Source: Betaproteobacteria bacterium (GTDB lineage: Bacteria; Pseudomonadota; Gammaproteobacteria; Burkholderiales; Burkholderiaceae_C). Taken from it: 55,432 bases of DNA. The stretch is taken from assembly GCA_009919175.1 (NCBI GenBank), contig RGCL01000012.1:1-55432 (forward strand). Reading direction: 5' to 3'. The notes under the pieces are model-generated. The model did not search any database. It saw only the letters and a program-made list of their open reading frames with translations, and was not told where the DNA came from. Made by a program: the position numbers and the translations under genes. Shown one piece after another: positions 1-8,577 of this stretch (position 1 is its first letter; every line of letters begins with the position of its first letter).

Positions 1-300
<300 letters not shown>

Positions 301-364
301 GTGACTTTGCGGGACAGATCTTCGGCTCTGTCCCCAAGCGTCTAGGTCAAGACCAGGAAACATC

Positions 365-1258
365 ATGTCGATTTACATCAACAAAGACACCAAAGTCATC
401 ACCCAGGGCATCACCGGCAAAACCGGTCAGTTCCACACTGAAAAGTGCCAGGAATATGCCAATGGCAAACACTGCTTCGTCGCTGGCGTGAACCCCAAAA
501 AAGCGGGCGAAAAAATCTTTGACATCCCCATTTATGCCAGCGTCAAGGAAGCCGCCAGCCAGACGGGCGCCACGGTGTCGGTCATTTACGTGCCGCCTGC
601 CGGTGCGGCTGCAGCCATCTGGGAAGCCGTCGAGGCCGATCTGGATCTGGCCATCTGCATCACCGAAGGCATTCCTGTTCGCGACATGCTTGAAGTGCGC
701 AACAAGATGAAAGCCAAGGAAGCCGCTGGCGGCAAGAAAACCCTGCTGCTGGGTCCCAACTGCCCCGGCCTCATCACCCCCGATGAAATCAAGATCGGCA
801 TCATGCCCGGTCACATCCATAAAAAGGGCCGCATTGGCGTGGTCTCGCGCTCTGGCACCCTGACCTATGAAGCCGTGGCTCAGCTCACCGAGCTCGGGCT
901 GGGTCAGTCCAGTGCCGTGGGCATTGGTGGCGACCCCATCAACGGCCTCAAGCACATCGATGTGATGAAGGCCTTCAACGATGATCCCAACACCGATGCT
1001 GTCATCATGATTGGCGAAATTGGTGGCCCCGACGAAGCCGAGGCCGCCCGTTGGTGCAAAGCCAACATGAAAAAGCCCATCGTGGGCTTCATTGCTGGCG
1101 TGACGGCCCCTCCGGGCAAGCGCATGGGTCACGCAGGTGCGCTGATCTCTGGCGGCGCCGATACGGCCGACGCCAAATTGGCCATCATGGAAGAGTGCGG
1201 CTTCAAGGTCACCCGCAACCCCTCCGAAATGGGGCGTTTGCTGAAAACTTTGATCTAA
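365..1258 (+). CDS. sucD: Succinyl-CoA synthetase alpha subunit
   Basis: This 297-residue protein has the normal family length. Residues 1-130 form a Rossmann CoA-binding domain (MSIYINKDTKVITQGITGKTG at the start). The ligase domain contains GHAGALISGG, with the catalytic phosphohistidine at about H256. It pairs with SucC to make the alpha2beta2 (or alpha-beta) TCA-cycle enzyme. The start ATG at 365 is preceded by an AGGAAA ribosome-binding site at about 353-358. Two tandem hairpins follow the stop, so the sucCD transcript probably ends here. Confidence 0.98.
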   Translation: MSIYINKDTKVITQGITGKTGQFHTEKCQEYANGKHCFVAGVNPKKAGEKIFDIPIYASVKEAASQTGATVSVIYVPPAGAAAAIWEAVEADLDLAICITEGIPVRDMLEVRNKMKAKEAAGGKKTLLLGPNCPGLITPDEIKIGIMPGHIHKKGRIGVVSRSGTLTYEAVAQLTELGLGQSSAVGIGGDPINGLKHIDVMKAFNDDPNTDAVIMIGEIGGPDEAEAARWCKANMKKPIVGFIAGVTAPPGKRMGHAGALISGGADTADAKLAIMEECGFKVTRNPSEMGRLLKTLI

Positions 1259-1267
1259 AGCCCGGCT

Positions 1268-1320
1268 AAACCCCATTAACATCGGGGTTTTCCTCCAAGC
1301 CCGAGGGAACTCGGGCTTTG
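1268..1320 (+). terminator. Two tandem hairpins after sucD
   Basis: The first hairpin is AAACCCC (1268-1274) paired with GGGGTTT (1284-1290), with a 9-nt loop and a short T run. The second is a perfect 9-bp stem AAGCCCGAG (1297-1305) / CTCGGGCTT (1310-1318) with a GGAA tetraloop. Neither has a long U tract, but position and stability fit termination of sucCD. The second lies only 23 bp before the next start codon. Confidence 0.6.
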
Positions 1321-1341
1321 TGCTTTCTGGGAGACGCACAC

Positions 1342-2028
1342 ATGGATTTTTCCAATACAGACTTTTGGGTGGGCTTGCTCAAGATCATCTGGATCAACAT
1401 CATCCTGTCCGGCGACAACGCCGTGGTGATTGCTTTGGCCGCCCGTTCATTGCCAGCTCACCAGCAGCGAATGGCCATCCTTTTGGGCTCAGGGGCGGCT
1501 GTGGTGCTTCGCATCATCTTGACCTTGGTGGCCGTATGGCTCATGTCCATCCCATATTTGCAGGTTGTGGGCGGCCTTTTGTTGCTTTGGATTGGCATTC
1601 AGTTGTTGCAAGGTGAAGGGGAGGAGGAGGGTGAGGATGTGACCCATTCCACCCTGATCCAGGCCGTCAAAACCATTTTGATCGCAGACTTGGTGATGAG
1701 CCTGGACAACGTGATTGCAGTGGCCGCCGCAGCCAAAGGCTCCATGCTCTTGCTCATCATTGGATTGGCCATCAGCATTCCCCTCGTGGTCTTTGGTTCA
1801 ACCCTGATGATCCGCCTCATGGAGCGATTCCCCGTGGTCGTGACGCTGGGAGCCGCCCTCATTGGTTGGGTCGCCGGCGAGACCATTTCGTCGGACGCCG
1901 TCTTCAAAGGGGTGTTGGCGGAGTGGCCCTGGATGCACTTTGCGGCAGCCGGCTTGGGCGCGGTGATTGTGCTGGGGTGGGGCCGCTTGTCCCGCAAGCA
2001 CCCCCCCGAAGAGCCTGGGGCAGCCTGA
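1342..2028 (+). CDS. TerC/YjbE family integral membrane protein
   Basis: A 228-residue polytopic membrane protein. Two family-type acidic motifs sit in membrane segments: SGDNAVVIALAAR near residue 20 and MSLDNVIAVAAAAKG near residue 120, separated by an acidic loop (GEGEEEGED). TerC/YjbE proteins are thought to export or handle metal ions such as Mn2+ or Ca2+ at the inner membrane. The substrate here cannot be read from the sequence. The ATG at 1342 is preferred over an in-frame upstream start at 1318 because GGGAGA (1329-1334) is a good ribosome-binding site and MDFSNTDFW is the usual N-terminus. No metal riboswitch fits in the short upstream gap. Confidence 0.88.
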   Translation: MDFSNTDFWVGLLKIIWINIILSGDNAVVIALAARSLPAHQQRMAILLGSGAAVVLRIILTLVAVWLMSIPYLQVVGGLLLLWIGIQLLQGEGEEEGEDVTHSTLIQAVKTILIADLVMSLDNVIAVAAAAKGSMLLLIIGLAISIPLVVFGSTLMIRLMERFPVVVTLGAALIGWVAGETISSDAVFKGVLAEWPWMHFAAAGLGAVIVLGWGRLSRKHPPEEPGAA

Positions 2029-2050
2029 GGCGGTCAATCGCCGAGTGTCA

Positions 2051-2075
2051 CTGACCCCGCTGGGATCAGCTTTTG
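2051..2075 (+). terminator. Possible weak terminator after the TerC gene
   Basis: CTGAcCCC (2051-2058) can pair with GGGaTCAG (2062-2069), with one mismatch and a 3-nt loop, followed by CTTTTG. It is short, so this is only a candidate. Confidence 0.3.
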
Positions 2076-2082
2076 TTGAACA

Positions 2083-2108
2083 TCACCCTCCTTTGAACTG
2101 GAGGGTGA
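2083..2108 (+). promoter_or_regulatory. Hairpin that sequesters the pilin ribosome-binding site
   Basis: TCACCCTCC (2083-2091) is perfectly complementary to GGAGGGTGA (2100-2108), with an 8-nt loop. The 3' arm contains the Shine-Dalgarno sequence GGAGG, which ends 5 nt before the pilin ATG at 2110. In the folded RNA the ribosome-binding site would be fully paired. This geometry suggests translational control (RNA thermometer, antisense or protein-opened switch). The function is inferred from structure only. Confidence 0.55.
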
Positions 2109-2109
2109 C

Positions 2110-2643
2110 ATGGATCTCAATCGTTTCCAATCGCAAAGCCCGCGTTCTGCGGGCTTTTCTCTCATCGAGTTGATGGTGGTGGTGGCCATCTTGGGTGTGC
2201 TGGCCTCGTTTGCACTGCCGGCTTATCAAGACTACACCGTGCGTGCTCGCGTGAGCGAAGGCCTGGCGCTGGCCAGTGCGGCCAAGGCCCAGGTGCTCGA
2301 TGTGCTGGGCAGTGCAGCCAGTGCGCCAGCAGGCTATGCGGCGGGGTATTTGCCGCCATCGCCCACCAAGAATGTGGCGAGCATTGCAGTTGAAGCCAAT
2401 ACCGGGGTGATCACCATCACCACCACGGCACTCGCAGGCAACGGCACCCTCAAGCTGGTGCCTTACGTGGGTAGCCCAGACGCTGCCACTGCATTGCCCG
2501 ATGCCACCACAGCTTTCACGCCACCGGCGGGAGCCAATGTGGGCTGGCGTTGCCTGGCTCAGGGTGCCACAGCGCCAGGCGGCATCAACCTGAGCGCGCC
2601 TGCCAGCTTGCAGGCCAAATGGGCGCCAGCCGAGTGCCGATGA
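2110..2643 (+). CDS. Type IV pilin-like protein (prepilin N-terminal methylation domain)
   Basis: A 177-residue protein. Residues 14-30 carry the class III prepilin signal [16 protein letters not shown]: cleavage by prepilin peptidase after Gly, mature N-terminal Phe, and Glu at +5. The hydrophobic helix continues into [18 protein letters not shown], typical of PilA-type major pilins of Betaproteobacteria. Two C-terminal cysteines (GWRCLAQG and AECR) can form the pilin D-loop disulfide. It would be assembled into a type IV pilus or pseudopilus in the inner membrane/periplasm. No assembly genes are adjacent, so it stands alone. The ribosome-binding site is buried in the preceding hairpin. Confidence 0.9.
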   Translation: MDLNRFQSQSPRSAGFSLIELMVVVAILGVLASFALPAYQDYTVRARVSEGLALASAAKAQVLDVLGSAASAPAGYAAGYLPPSPTKNVASIAVEANTGVITITTTALAGNGTLKLVPYVGSPDAATALPDATTAFTPPAGANVGWRCLAQGATAPGGINLSAPASLQAKWAPAECR

Positions 2644-2807
2644 GGCGCATTGCTGAACGCAGACCAGGAACTGGCCATGGCTGACGCCATTTATAAAACT
2701 TAATTCATAGATCAAGGCTCAAAATGCTGAAATGGATCGCAAATGTCATGCTTATTTTGAGAAGTTTGATGATCAAATGAGGGCATCAATCAACTCAAGG
2801 ACCTTTG

Positions 2808-3179
2808 ATGAAAAACCGTTTGAAGATCAGCTTTGTCATGCTCGCATTGGCACTCACAGCTTGTGGCTCTTCCGGCCCCGGCTCGACCTTGCTCGAAATG
2901 CGCAAGAAGATGTGCGAAGCCAAAAACATCACCCCCATGGTCGAGTACACCGCACCCGAATCACAGGCCGTGATTGGCATGGCTGCAGCCATGTTCAATG
3001 ACCCGACCAAAGGTCCCAAACTCAAGGCCGACCTGGAAGAGTCTTGCAAGTCCAAGCTGGAAGTGGTGTCTGAAAAGGTCGACGGCGACACGGCATTGGT
3101 TCAGCTCAATGATGGCAAAGAACCCACCACGATGAAGAAGATCGATGGGAAATGGAAGATGGTCATCACCAAAAAATGA
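2808..3179 (+). CDS. Small lipoprotein, DUF4878-like
   Basis: A 123-residue protein with a lipoprotein signal peptide and lipobox LTAC at about residues 16-19. The mature part is one small alpha/beta domain (LLEMRKKMCEAKNITPMVEY ... DTALVQLNDGKEPTTMKKIDGKWKMVI), resembling DUF4878/NTF2-like lipoproteins whose role is unknown. AAGGA at 2797-2801 is correctly spaced from ATG 2808. Its stop overlaps the next start (ATGA at 3176-3179), so the two proteins are probably made together and may act together in the cell envelope. Confidence 0.75.
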   Translation: MKNRLKISFVMLALALTACGSSGPGSTLLEMRKKMCEAKNITPMVEYTAPESQAVIGMAAAMFNDPTKGPKLKADLEESCKSKLEVVSEKVDGDTALVQLNDGKEPTTMKKIDGKWKMVITKK

Positions 3180-3760
3180 GTCTGAGGATCGGGCTCATCA
3201 GCCTGTTGTCCGTGGTGGCTTTGGCCATTGCCGGACACAGGCTTTTTTATTTCCACCAGCCGTTGGGGATGCAGGTCCAAGGGATAGAAGCCCACCATGG
3301 CGACCTCATCTTCAGACAAGGCAAAGGCGTTTGGTCGCCCTATTTTGCGGGCTTGAATTCAAGCACGGGGTTTAGCCATGTGGGCGTGTTGATCCAATCC
3401 GGTGAAGGCTTTGACGTTTTACATGCCGATGCAGACGACATCAGCCAGGTCGGAGGGGTGCAAAAAACACCTTTGTCGCAATTTGTGCAGGAGTCACTCA
3501 CCGTCAAGGTCAAGTCCAATCACATGCCGCAGCAACTCAAAGACGCGTTCATCCGTCATCTCGTGCTCATGCATGAACAGCACTTGGCGTTTGACTCGAA
3601 CTTTGAAATCAACGACAACGGCTCAAGGGTGTATTGCACTGAATATGTATGGCTCGCGGCCATGCGGGCAGGCATCAAAGACCTGGGCGAAGTCATCACC
3701 CTGATGGGCAAGGACCTGATCCTGGTTGACTCAATTTACCAGTCGCGCTGGATCAACTGA
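3176..3760 (+). CDS. YiiX/YebB-like permuted papain-fold hydrolase (C92 family)
   Basis: A 194-residue protein with an N-terminal membrane/signal segment (residues 4-25), then HHGDLIFRQGKG, GFSHVGVLIQSGEGFDVLHADAD and a later RVYCTEYVW. This order (His motif before Cys motif) is that of the circularly permuted NlpC/P60-like YiiX family. H in FSHVGV and C in YCTEY are the likely catalytic pair. Such enzymes are thought to cleave amide or ester bonds in envelope or lipid substrates. The start at 3176 overlaps the stop of the lipoprotein gene, implying translational coupling. An upstream in-frame start at 3152 would overlap more and looks less natural. Confidence 0.82.
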   Translation: MSLRIGLISLLSVVALAIAGHRLFYFHQPLGMQVQGIEAHHGDLIFRQGKGVWSPYFAGLNSSTGFSHVGVLIQSGEGFDVLHADADDISQVGGVQKTPLSQFVQESLTVKVKSNHMPQQLKDAFIRHLVLMHEQHLAFDSNFEINDNGSRVYCTEYVWLAAMRAGIKDLGEVITLMGKDLILVDSIYQSRWIN

Positions 3761-3818
3761 ACGGCTGCGATCGGGTGGACTTTTCGATGGGCCACAGCAT
3801 GAACGCGCCAGCACACCT

Positions 3819-6800
3819 TCAACCTGAGATCACGATGTTCGCGGATAGCACCTTGCTGGTCAGCGAGGAGTCGTATTGAGATTGCGTCAGGAACAGGTCA
3901 TTGCCATCGGTCAGCTCAATGGCAGAGATGGAGTCGACCACAGCCAGCATGTCATCAAAGTAATGCGCGATGTTGTCAGCGGTGTCGGCTACGCGGATGG
4001 AGTCCACCGAATTTGCAGCCGAAGACGACACGGCATCCATTGCCAATACATCCGTCAAAGACAGGTGGTAAGACCCATTGGTGATCTTGGAGAGCACATC
4101 AGTGCTGGCAGCGAATTGATCTGCTGTGAGAACAATTGGCGCGGTGCTGTCATCGAGGGTCACGCTGGTGAGCTTGTCACTCAATGCCAACACGTCATCA
4201 AATGAACCCGAGATGTTGTCGCTGGTATCGCTGATGGCGATGGAGCTCACTTTGGACAAACTGATGGTAAATGGCTCGGTGGCACCCGGATTCAAGGTGA
4301 TGGCGTCGTAGGTCGCGCTGGGCAAGAGCAGGCTCAGGTTGTCTGTGCTCACCCCTGTGATGCTCAGGCGATAGTCACCCGTGAACTTGGCCAGGGTATC
4401 AATCAGATCGTTTGCGCCTGCAAAGTCATTCAAGTCCGATTGAGACACCTCAAGCGGCGCATCGTCGACCGTTACCGCAAGCGAGGTGAATTTGCCTGAC
4501 AACGCGGCCAGGGTCGACAAAGAAGCATTGATGTTGGAGGTCGTGTCGCTCAACGCAAACCCGACCACATGACTGTCTTGATCAAGGTCGCTTGCATGGG
4601 TGATCGATGCATCGCTGACATTGACGCTGTAGGTGTCGATTTTGGTGAAGACATCCGTGCTGCTGCTGTACTGGGTGTAATCCAGCGACATCGCTTCGTC
4701 TGGCGTGGCATTGGTGATGCTGGCTAGCTTGGTGAATTGCCCCAGATCCGAGAGATGGTTTGCGATGTTGTCGCTGTCATCGGCAACGGTGAAGCTCACC
4801 ACCTTGTCATCGATATCCAAGTCAGACGCTTGAGCGACATCAGCGCCAGACACATTCACGGAGTAATTGCCATCCACAATCTTTGCCAGTGCCGCTTCGT
4901 TGCTGCGGTATTGATCCACTGTCATGTCCATGGGTGAAGTCGACCCGGAGTCGTTCACTTCAATTGAATCAATTTTTGACAGCACGGTGGAAATGGCCCC
5001 CAAGCTTGCACGAATGTTGTCCGTGGTGTCTTTCACGGCAATCTGGCTCACCCGGGAATTGGACGCCGTGACAAATGCGCCCGCTGCGCTCACATTGGTC
5101 AGTGACACATCAAAGGCATTGGTGATCTTGTTGAGCACGACTTGATTGGCGATCCAATCGCTGTAGCCCAGGGTCAAGGTTTCTGGTGAATCACTGAGTT
5201 CGATGGCATTCAACTTTGCCCCAGCCGAAGTCAGATCGCCAAGATGAGCTTGAACGTTGGCTGCCGAATCTGAAATCGTCATGCTGGTGACGCGGCTGTT
5301 GCTCACCAGGTCTGCGACATCGCTCACTTGTGCGCCATTGACCTTCAAGCTGTAAGGTCCAACCATCTTGCTCAGTGCGGGATCGAAGTCGACGATTTGC
5401 GCAACCGTGAGTTCCAGGGGTTTGGCCACACCCATTTGCGCGATGGATGTCAATTTGCTGTTTGCGCTCAGTTGCGCAAGAGACGATGAGATGTTGTCGC
5501 TTCGATCGTAGACGGCAATGGATTGAACATGGGCTTCATTCAACAAACTGGCTGCGTCAGCTGCGGTGGCGTTGCTGACAGACAGCGTGTAGTTGCCGTC
5601 GATCTTGTCCAGTGTGGTGCCCACGGTGCTGAATTGGGCCATCGACAACTGAATTGCGTTGGATGCAGCATCTGTGACCGAGATGGCCGTGAGGCCCGAT
5701 CCGAGTCCATGCAGCGCACTGAGCTTGGCTGAAATTTGATCGGCGGAGTCACTCACCGACACATGCTCAACACGGCCATCGGCAAGCAAATTTTTGGCTT
5801 GTGCGGCTTTGACTTCGGTGAGATTGACATGAATGGCATTTTGGAATTTCTTCAACAAAATGGCATTGGAGGCCCACTGGTCCTGAGTCATCTCCATACT
5901 GTTAGCGGGGTCGCTTTGCTCTAGGCTCGTGACCTTGGTGCCCAGGCTCGTCAAGGCGCTCAGTTTGTCCAAAATCGCCTCGCCCGTATCCTTGATCGTG
6001 ATGCTGGCCACGCGGGGATTGGTCAAGGTCGTTGCAGCGTTATCCGCACTCACGCCGGTGACGCTCATGCTGTATGAGCCTGAAATGCAAGCCAGTGCGG
6101 CCGCATCCGATGCCAATTGACCTGCAGTGATCTGCACCGTTTTGGGCGGACCAATGAGTCGAATGGCAATGGGCACCGTGCGACCCTGGCTGCCCAAGTC
6201 GGTGATGGCTGCCTGAATGTCGTCCAACTTCAACGCCACATTGGAGATGGTGTCGCTGATGGAAATGGAGGTCACCCTGGAGTCAGCGGCGAGATCCGTG
6301 ATTTGCCTTGAATCTGCAAATTTGATGGCAAATGATGAATTGAGGAACTTGTCGATCGTTGCTTTTTGATTGGCCCATTGTGACGCAGTGATGCTGATGC
6401 TGCTGCCAGGGTCTGATTGCTCAACCGCTTTGAGTTTGGGTCCGAGTCGATTGAGCCCGTCCATCACAGCGGACAAGCTGCTGCCAGTGTCTTTGACCGA
6501 CATGGACTTGATCCGTGCGTCATTGGCCAGTGACAGTGCACTGGAGGACTTGACTTGGCTTAACTCCACCGCATAACCACCCTGCACTTTATTCAGAGAA
6601 GGTTGAAGGTTTCGCCACTCGGTTTCAGACATTGAAAAACTGCCGTTGTCACTGTTGACAATGGTGCCCAATTTACTGGCCAGCTTGGCAATGTCGCTGA
6701 GTTTGCTGTTGAGGTTGGCAGCGGTGTCGGCGACATTCACCGACACGATTCGTGAATTCCCAGTGGCAAGCGAAAGGGCAGAGGCAGCCGGTGCGCCATT

Positions 6801-8066
6801 GATCTTGATGGCATAGTTGCTCTTGATCTTTGCAATCACAGCGGCGTTGTCATTGAACTGTGAAAAATTCAGGTTGAGCAAACTCGATTTGCCTGAAAGT
6901 TCAATGCCTGTGATTTTGGTGTTGGTCTGCAAGCCGTCAATGGCCGCTGAAACGGCATCTGCGCTGTCAACGATTGACACACTGGACACCCTTGAATCGC
7001 CAAACAGCATCTGAGCCTGTGTGGCCGTTGCTTGAGAAATCCCAACCTTGAAATTCTGCGTGGTGATTTTGTCAATCACATCAGAGAAGTTGTTCATTTG
7101 GAGGCTGGTGATCTTCAGCGGATTGATGGCATCTTTCACTTTGACTGCGGTCAGGCTTGAACCCAGCTTCTTGAGCAAAGCCATGTTGTTCGAAAGATTC
7201 GCCGCCGTATCTTCGACGGTGACACTCACTACTTTTTTGTTGTCCGCCAGCAATGCGACCTGATCCGTGCTGGCACCCACAACCGACAGCTGGTAACCCT
7301 TGTAGAGGCGGCCGATGACCAGGCCATCGGTTTGCATTTGAGATGCATTGATGGTGAACACATTGCTGTCGCTGCCCTTGACTTCTTTGAGCCGCAGGCC
7401 CAGATTGACCAAATCATCCAGGCCACTTGAGATGGAGGCTGCGGTGTCCTGGACTGCCACCGATTTGATGCGGTCATTGTTGATGTAGCCCACAGCCTGA
7501 CTGACGGTTGCGCCCGAGACCGCGAGGCTGTAGTTGCCAGATATCTTTCCAATCAGGCTGGCACTCGATTGAAGCTGGGTTGCAGTGAGCGTGACATCGT
7601 TGGCAGGGGTGGTCAGTACAACTTGTGAAATCTTTCCTGCATCGCTCAAACCTTTGAGCACATTGAGCTGGCTACTGACCTTGGCGCTTGTATCGACGAT
7701 ATTGAGTGTTTTCACATGGGGCTTGGCGGCCAATGTGCTGGCATTGCTGGCTTGTACATTGGTCACATTCAGCTGATAGTTGGAAGTGAACTTGCTCAGC
7801 AATTTGCTGTACTGCGTGAATTCGGCTTCTGTCACATTCAAGGACGTTGCAGCATTGGTCTGAACGACAGCCGTCACGCTATTGGCGTAGACATTGAGCA
7901 ATCCCAGGTTGCGATTGATGTTCTCCGTGCTGTCATTGATTCTGACGGTCAGATTGGGATTGGATTTCAATGCGGCAAGCGCCACGCTCACGCTCACTGG
8001 TGAAGTCAGTGCCGTTTGCGAGAAGTAATTGGATGACGCAACTTTGCTTACAGCCATAGTCATCAT
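3819..8066 (-). CDS. Giant repeat protein: about 17 degenerate ~83-residue beta-strand-type repeats
   Basis: A 1415-residue acidic, Ser/Thr/Asp-rich protein built from start to end of one repeat. Each unit has V-x-S-[IV]-x-[VI]-x-D-[ST]-x-x-N/x-I followed by L-x-x-L-x-x-L-x-[ST], then S-[LI]-x-[LV]-x-D, L-[ST]-x-x-Q-x-x, and I-x-x-x-Y-x-[LV]-x-V-[ST]-x-[VA]. I count 17 D[STD]xxxx[IVL] markers. The type is known from large extracellular beta-strand-repeat proteins of proteobacteria. There is no Sec signal peptide, so type I secretion or another leaderless route is possible, but no exporter gene is in the window. The function is unknown; surface adhesin or matrix protein is the simplest guess. 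The first of two tandem ATGs (MMTMAVSK) is used, with only a weak ribosome-binding site. Confidence 0.85.
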   Translation of the reverse strand: MMTMAVSKVASSNYFSQTALTSPVSVSVALAALKSNPNLTVRINDSTENINRNLGLLNVYANSVTAVVQTNAATSLNVTEAEFTQYSKLLSKFTSNYQLNVTNVQASNASTLAAKPHVKTLNIVDTSAKVSSQLNVLKGLSDAGKISQVVLTTPANDVTLTATQLQSSASLIGKISGNYSLAVSGATVSQAVGYINNDRIKSVAVQDTAASISSGLDDLVNLGLRLKEVKGSDSNVFTINASQMQTDGLVIGRLYKGYQLSVVGASTDQVALLADNKKVVSVTVEDTAANLSNNMALLKKLGSSLTAVKVKDAINPLKITSLQMNNFSDVIDKITTQNFKVGISQATATQAQMLFGDSRVSSVSIVDSADAVSAAIDGLQTNTKITGIELSGKSSLLNLNFSQFNDNAAVIAKIKSNYAIKINGAPAASALSLATGNSRIVSVNVADTAANLNSKLSDIAKLASKLGTIVNSDNGSFSMSETEWRNLQPSLNKVQGGYAVELSQVKSSSALSLANDARIKSMSVKDTGSSLSAVMDGLNRLGPKLKAVEQSDPGSSISITASQWANQKATIDKFLNSSFAIKFADSRQITDLAADSRVTSISISDTISNVALKLDDIQAAITDLGSQGRTVPIAIRLIGPPKTVQITAGQLASDAAALACISGSYSMSVTGVSADNAATTLTNPRVASITIKDTGEAILDKLSALTSLGTKVTSLEQSDPANSMEMTQDQWASNAILLKKFQNAIHVNLTEVKAAQAKNLLADGRVEHVSVSDSADQISAKLSALHGLGSGLTAISVTDAASNAIQLSMAQFSTVGTTLDKIDGNYTLSVSNATAADAASLLNEAHVQSIAVYDRSDNISSSLAQLSANSKLTSIAQMGVAKPLELTVAQIVDFDPALSKMVGPYSLKVNGAQVSDVADLVSNSRVTSMTISDSAANVQAHLGDLTSAGAKLNAIELSDSPETLTLGYSDWIANQVVLNKITNAFDVSLTNVSAAGAFVTASNSRVSQIAVKDTTDNIRASLGAISTVLSKIDSIEVNDSGSTSPMDMTVDQYRSNEAALAKIVDGNYSVNVSGADVAQASDLDIDDKVVSFTVADDSDNIANHLSDLGQFTKLASITNATPDEAMSLDYTQYSSSTDVFTKIDTYSVNVSDASITHASDLDQDSHVVGFALSDTTSNINASLSTLAALSGKFTSLAVTVDDAPLEVSQSDLNDFAGANDLIDTLAKFTGDYRLSITGVSTDNLSLLLPSATYDAITLNPGATEPFTISLSKVSSIAISDTSDNISGSFDDVLALSDKLTSVTLDDSTAPIVLTADQFAASTDVLSKITNGSYHLSLTDVLAMDAVSSSAANSVDSIRVADTADNIAHYFDDMLAVVDSISAIELTDGNDLFLTQSQYDSSLTSKVLSANIVISG

Positions 8067-8225
8067 GACTCGGCAGTAGTTCTTCTATCTTGAATATTTC
8101 GCGCTCAATCAACACCAAAGGAATTTATTTTGGGCTGATGATCCACACTAAAGGATTCAAGGCGGCTTTGAGTGCCCTTTGACGCGATCAGATGCGGGTT
8201 GCCCCGGCTCGGCTGTGAAGGTCAG
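8067..8225 (-). promoter_or_regulatory. Upstream region of the giant repeat gene
   Basis: This AT-rich 160-bp stretch separates the repeat-protein start from the displaced moaC 3' end and must hold the promoter of the repeat gene (unless it is read through from upstream). I see no strong -35/-10 pair or operator. Confidence 0.35.
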
Positions 8226-8334
8226 TCAACTCGAGATCCAGTCCCCGCTCTTGCCCCCGTGCTTTTCGAGCAGCTTCACCTCGCTGATGGTCATGCCCCG
8301 GTCCACGGCCTTGCACATGTCGTAAATGGTGAGC
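8226..8334 (-). pseudogene. moaC: Detached 3' end of moaC (left copy)
   Basis: The minus strand encodes [19 protein letters not shown], then [13 protein letters not shown], and ends ISS-stop (stop at 8226-8228). This is the C-terminal third of molybdopterin-precursor synthase MoaC with no start or body attached. Bases 8236-8334 are identical to the 3' end of the moaC at 13441-13889. It is best explained as the 3' end displaced when the island inserted, so that it now marks the island's left edge. Confidence 0.85.
8236..8334. repeat. 99-bp direct repeat, left copy (candidate attachment site)
   Basis: All 99 bases match 13451-13549 in the same orientation. Identity stops abruptly on both sides (8235 G vs 13450 C; 8335 A vs 13550 C). 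The two copies bracket the integrase-bearing island, as attL/attR do. Confidence 0.92.
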
Positions 8335-8367
8335 AAAAGAGATTTGAACAACATCCTGAGGGTTTAG

Positions 8368-8386
8368 TTGGACAAAATTTGGACAA
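8368..8386. repeat. Paired TTGGACAA motif, candidate integrase arm site (left)
   Basis: TTGGACAA occurs at 8368-8375 and again at 8379-8386, exactly 11 bp (about one helical turn) apart, 34 bp inside the left 99-bp repeat. A related pair (TGGACA at 13379-13384 and TGGACG at 13390-13395, also 11 bp apart) lies near the right repeat. Position and spacing suggest arm-type binding sites of the element's recombinase. Confidence 0.45.
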
Positions 8387-8577
8387 GGATTCCTGACCAA
8401 TTGCAGAGTAGTTCAAGTCCTATGAACTTGCTCGTTGGCCTTGTACGTGGCTCTAGCTGGTGGTGCACCTGCTGCTACTAGCTTCAGTGGTGTGGCTGTT
8501 GATGGATACTTTTACCAAGCGCGTGCATTATTAGCATCCCCATCCAGATCACACGATCTAAGCCATTCAATCTATTT
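8387..8577. other. Left end of island, no intact gene
   Basis: This short stretch follows the response-regulator gene. The plus strand at 8435-8584 can encode about 49 residues starting at a TTG, including SFSGVAVDGYFYQARAL. That resembles the 'SGVAVDGY..GA' opening of modules in exported proteins, so it may be the remnant of a lost cargo gene. Otherwise nothing recognisable is seen. Confidence 0.3.

Noticed and set aside
347-1339. 330-residue minus-strand open frame across sucD
   Set aside because: Pure antisense shadow of sucD; low-complexity His/Asp/Gly-rich composition and no recognisable domain.
1259-1341. Possible manganese riboswitch upstream of the TerC gene
   Set aside because: The gap is 83 bp and is filled by two terminator-like hairpins; no room for the aptamer.
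8188-8400. 70-residue minus-strand frame over the left moaC repeat
   Set aside because: Wrong frame of the moaC 3' remnant; the meaningful frame ends at 8226.
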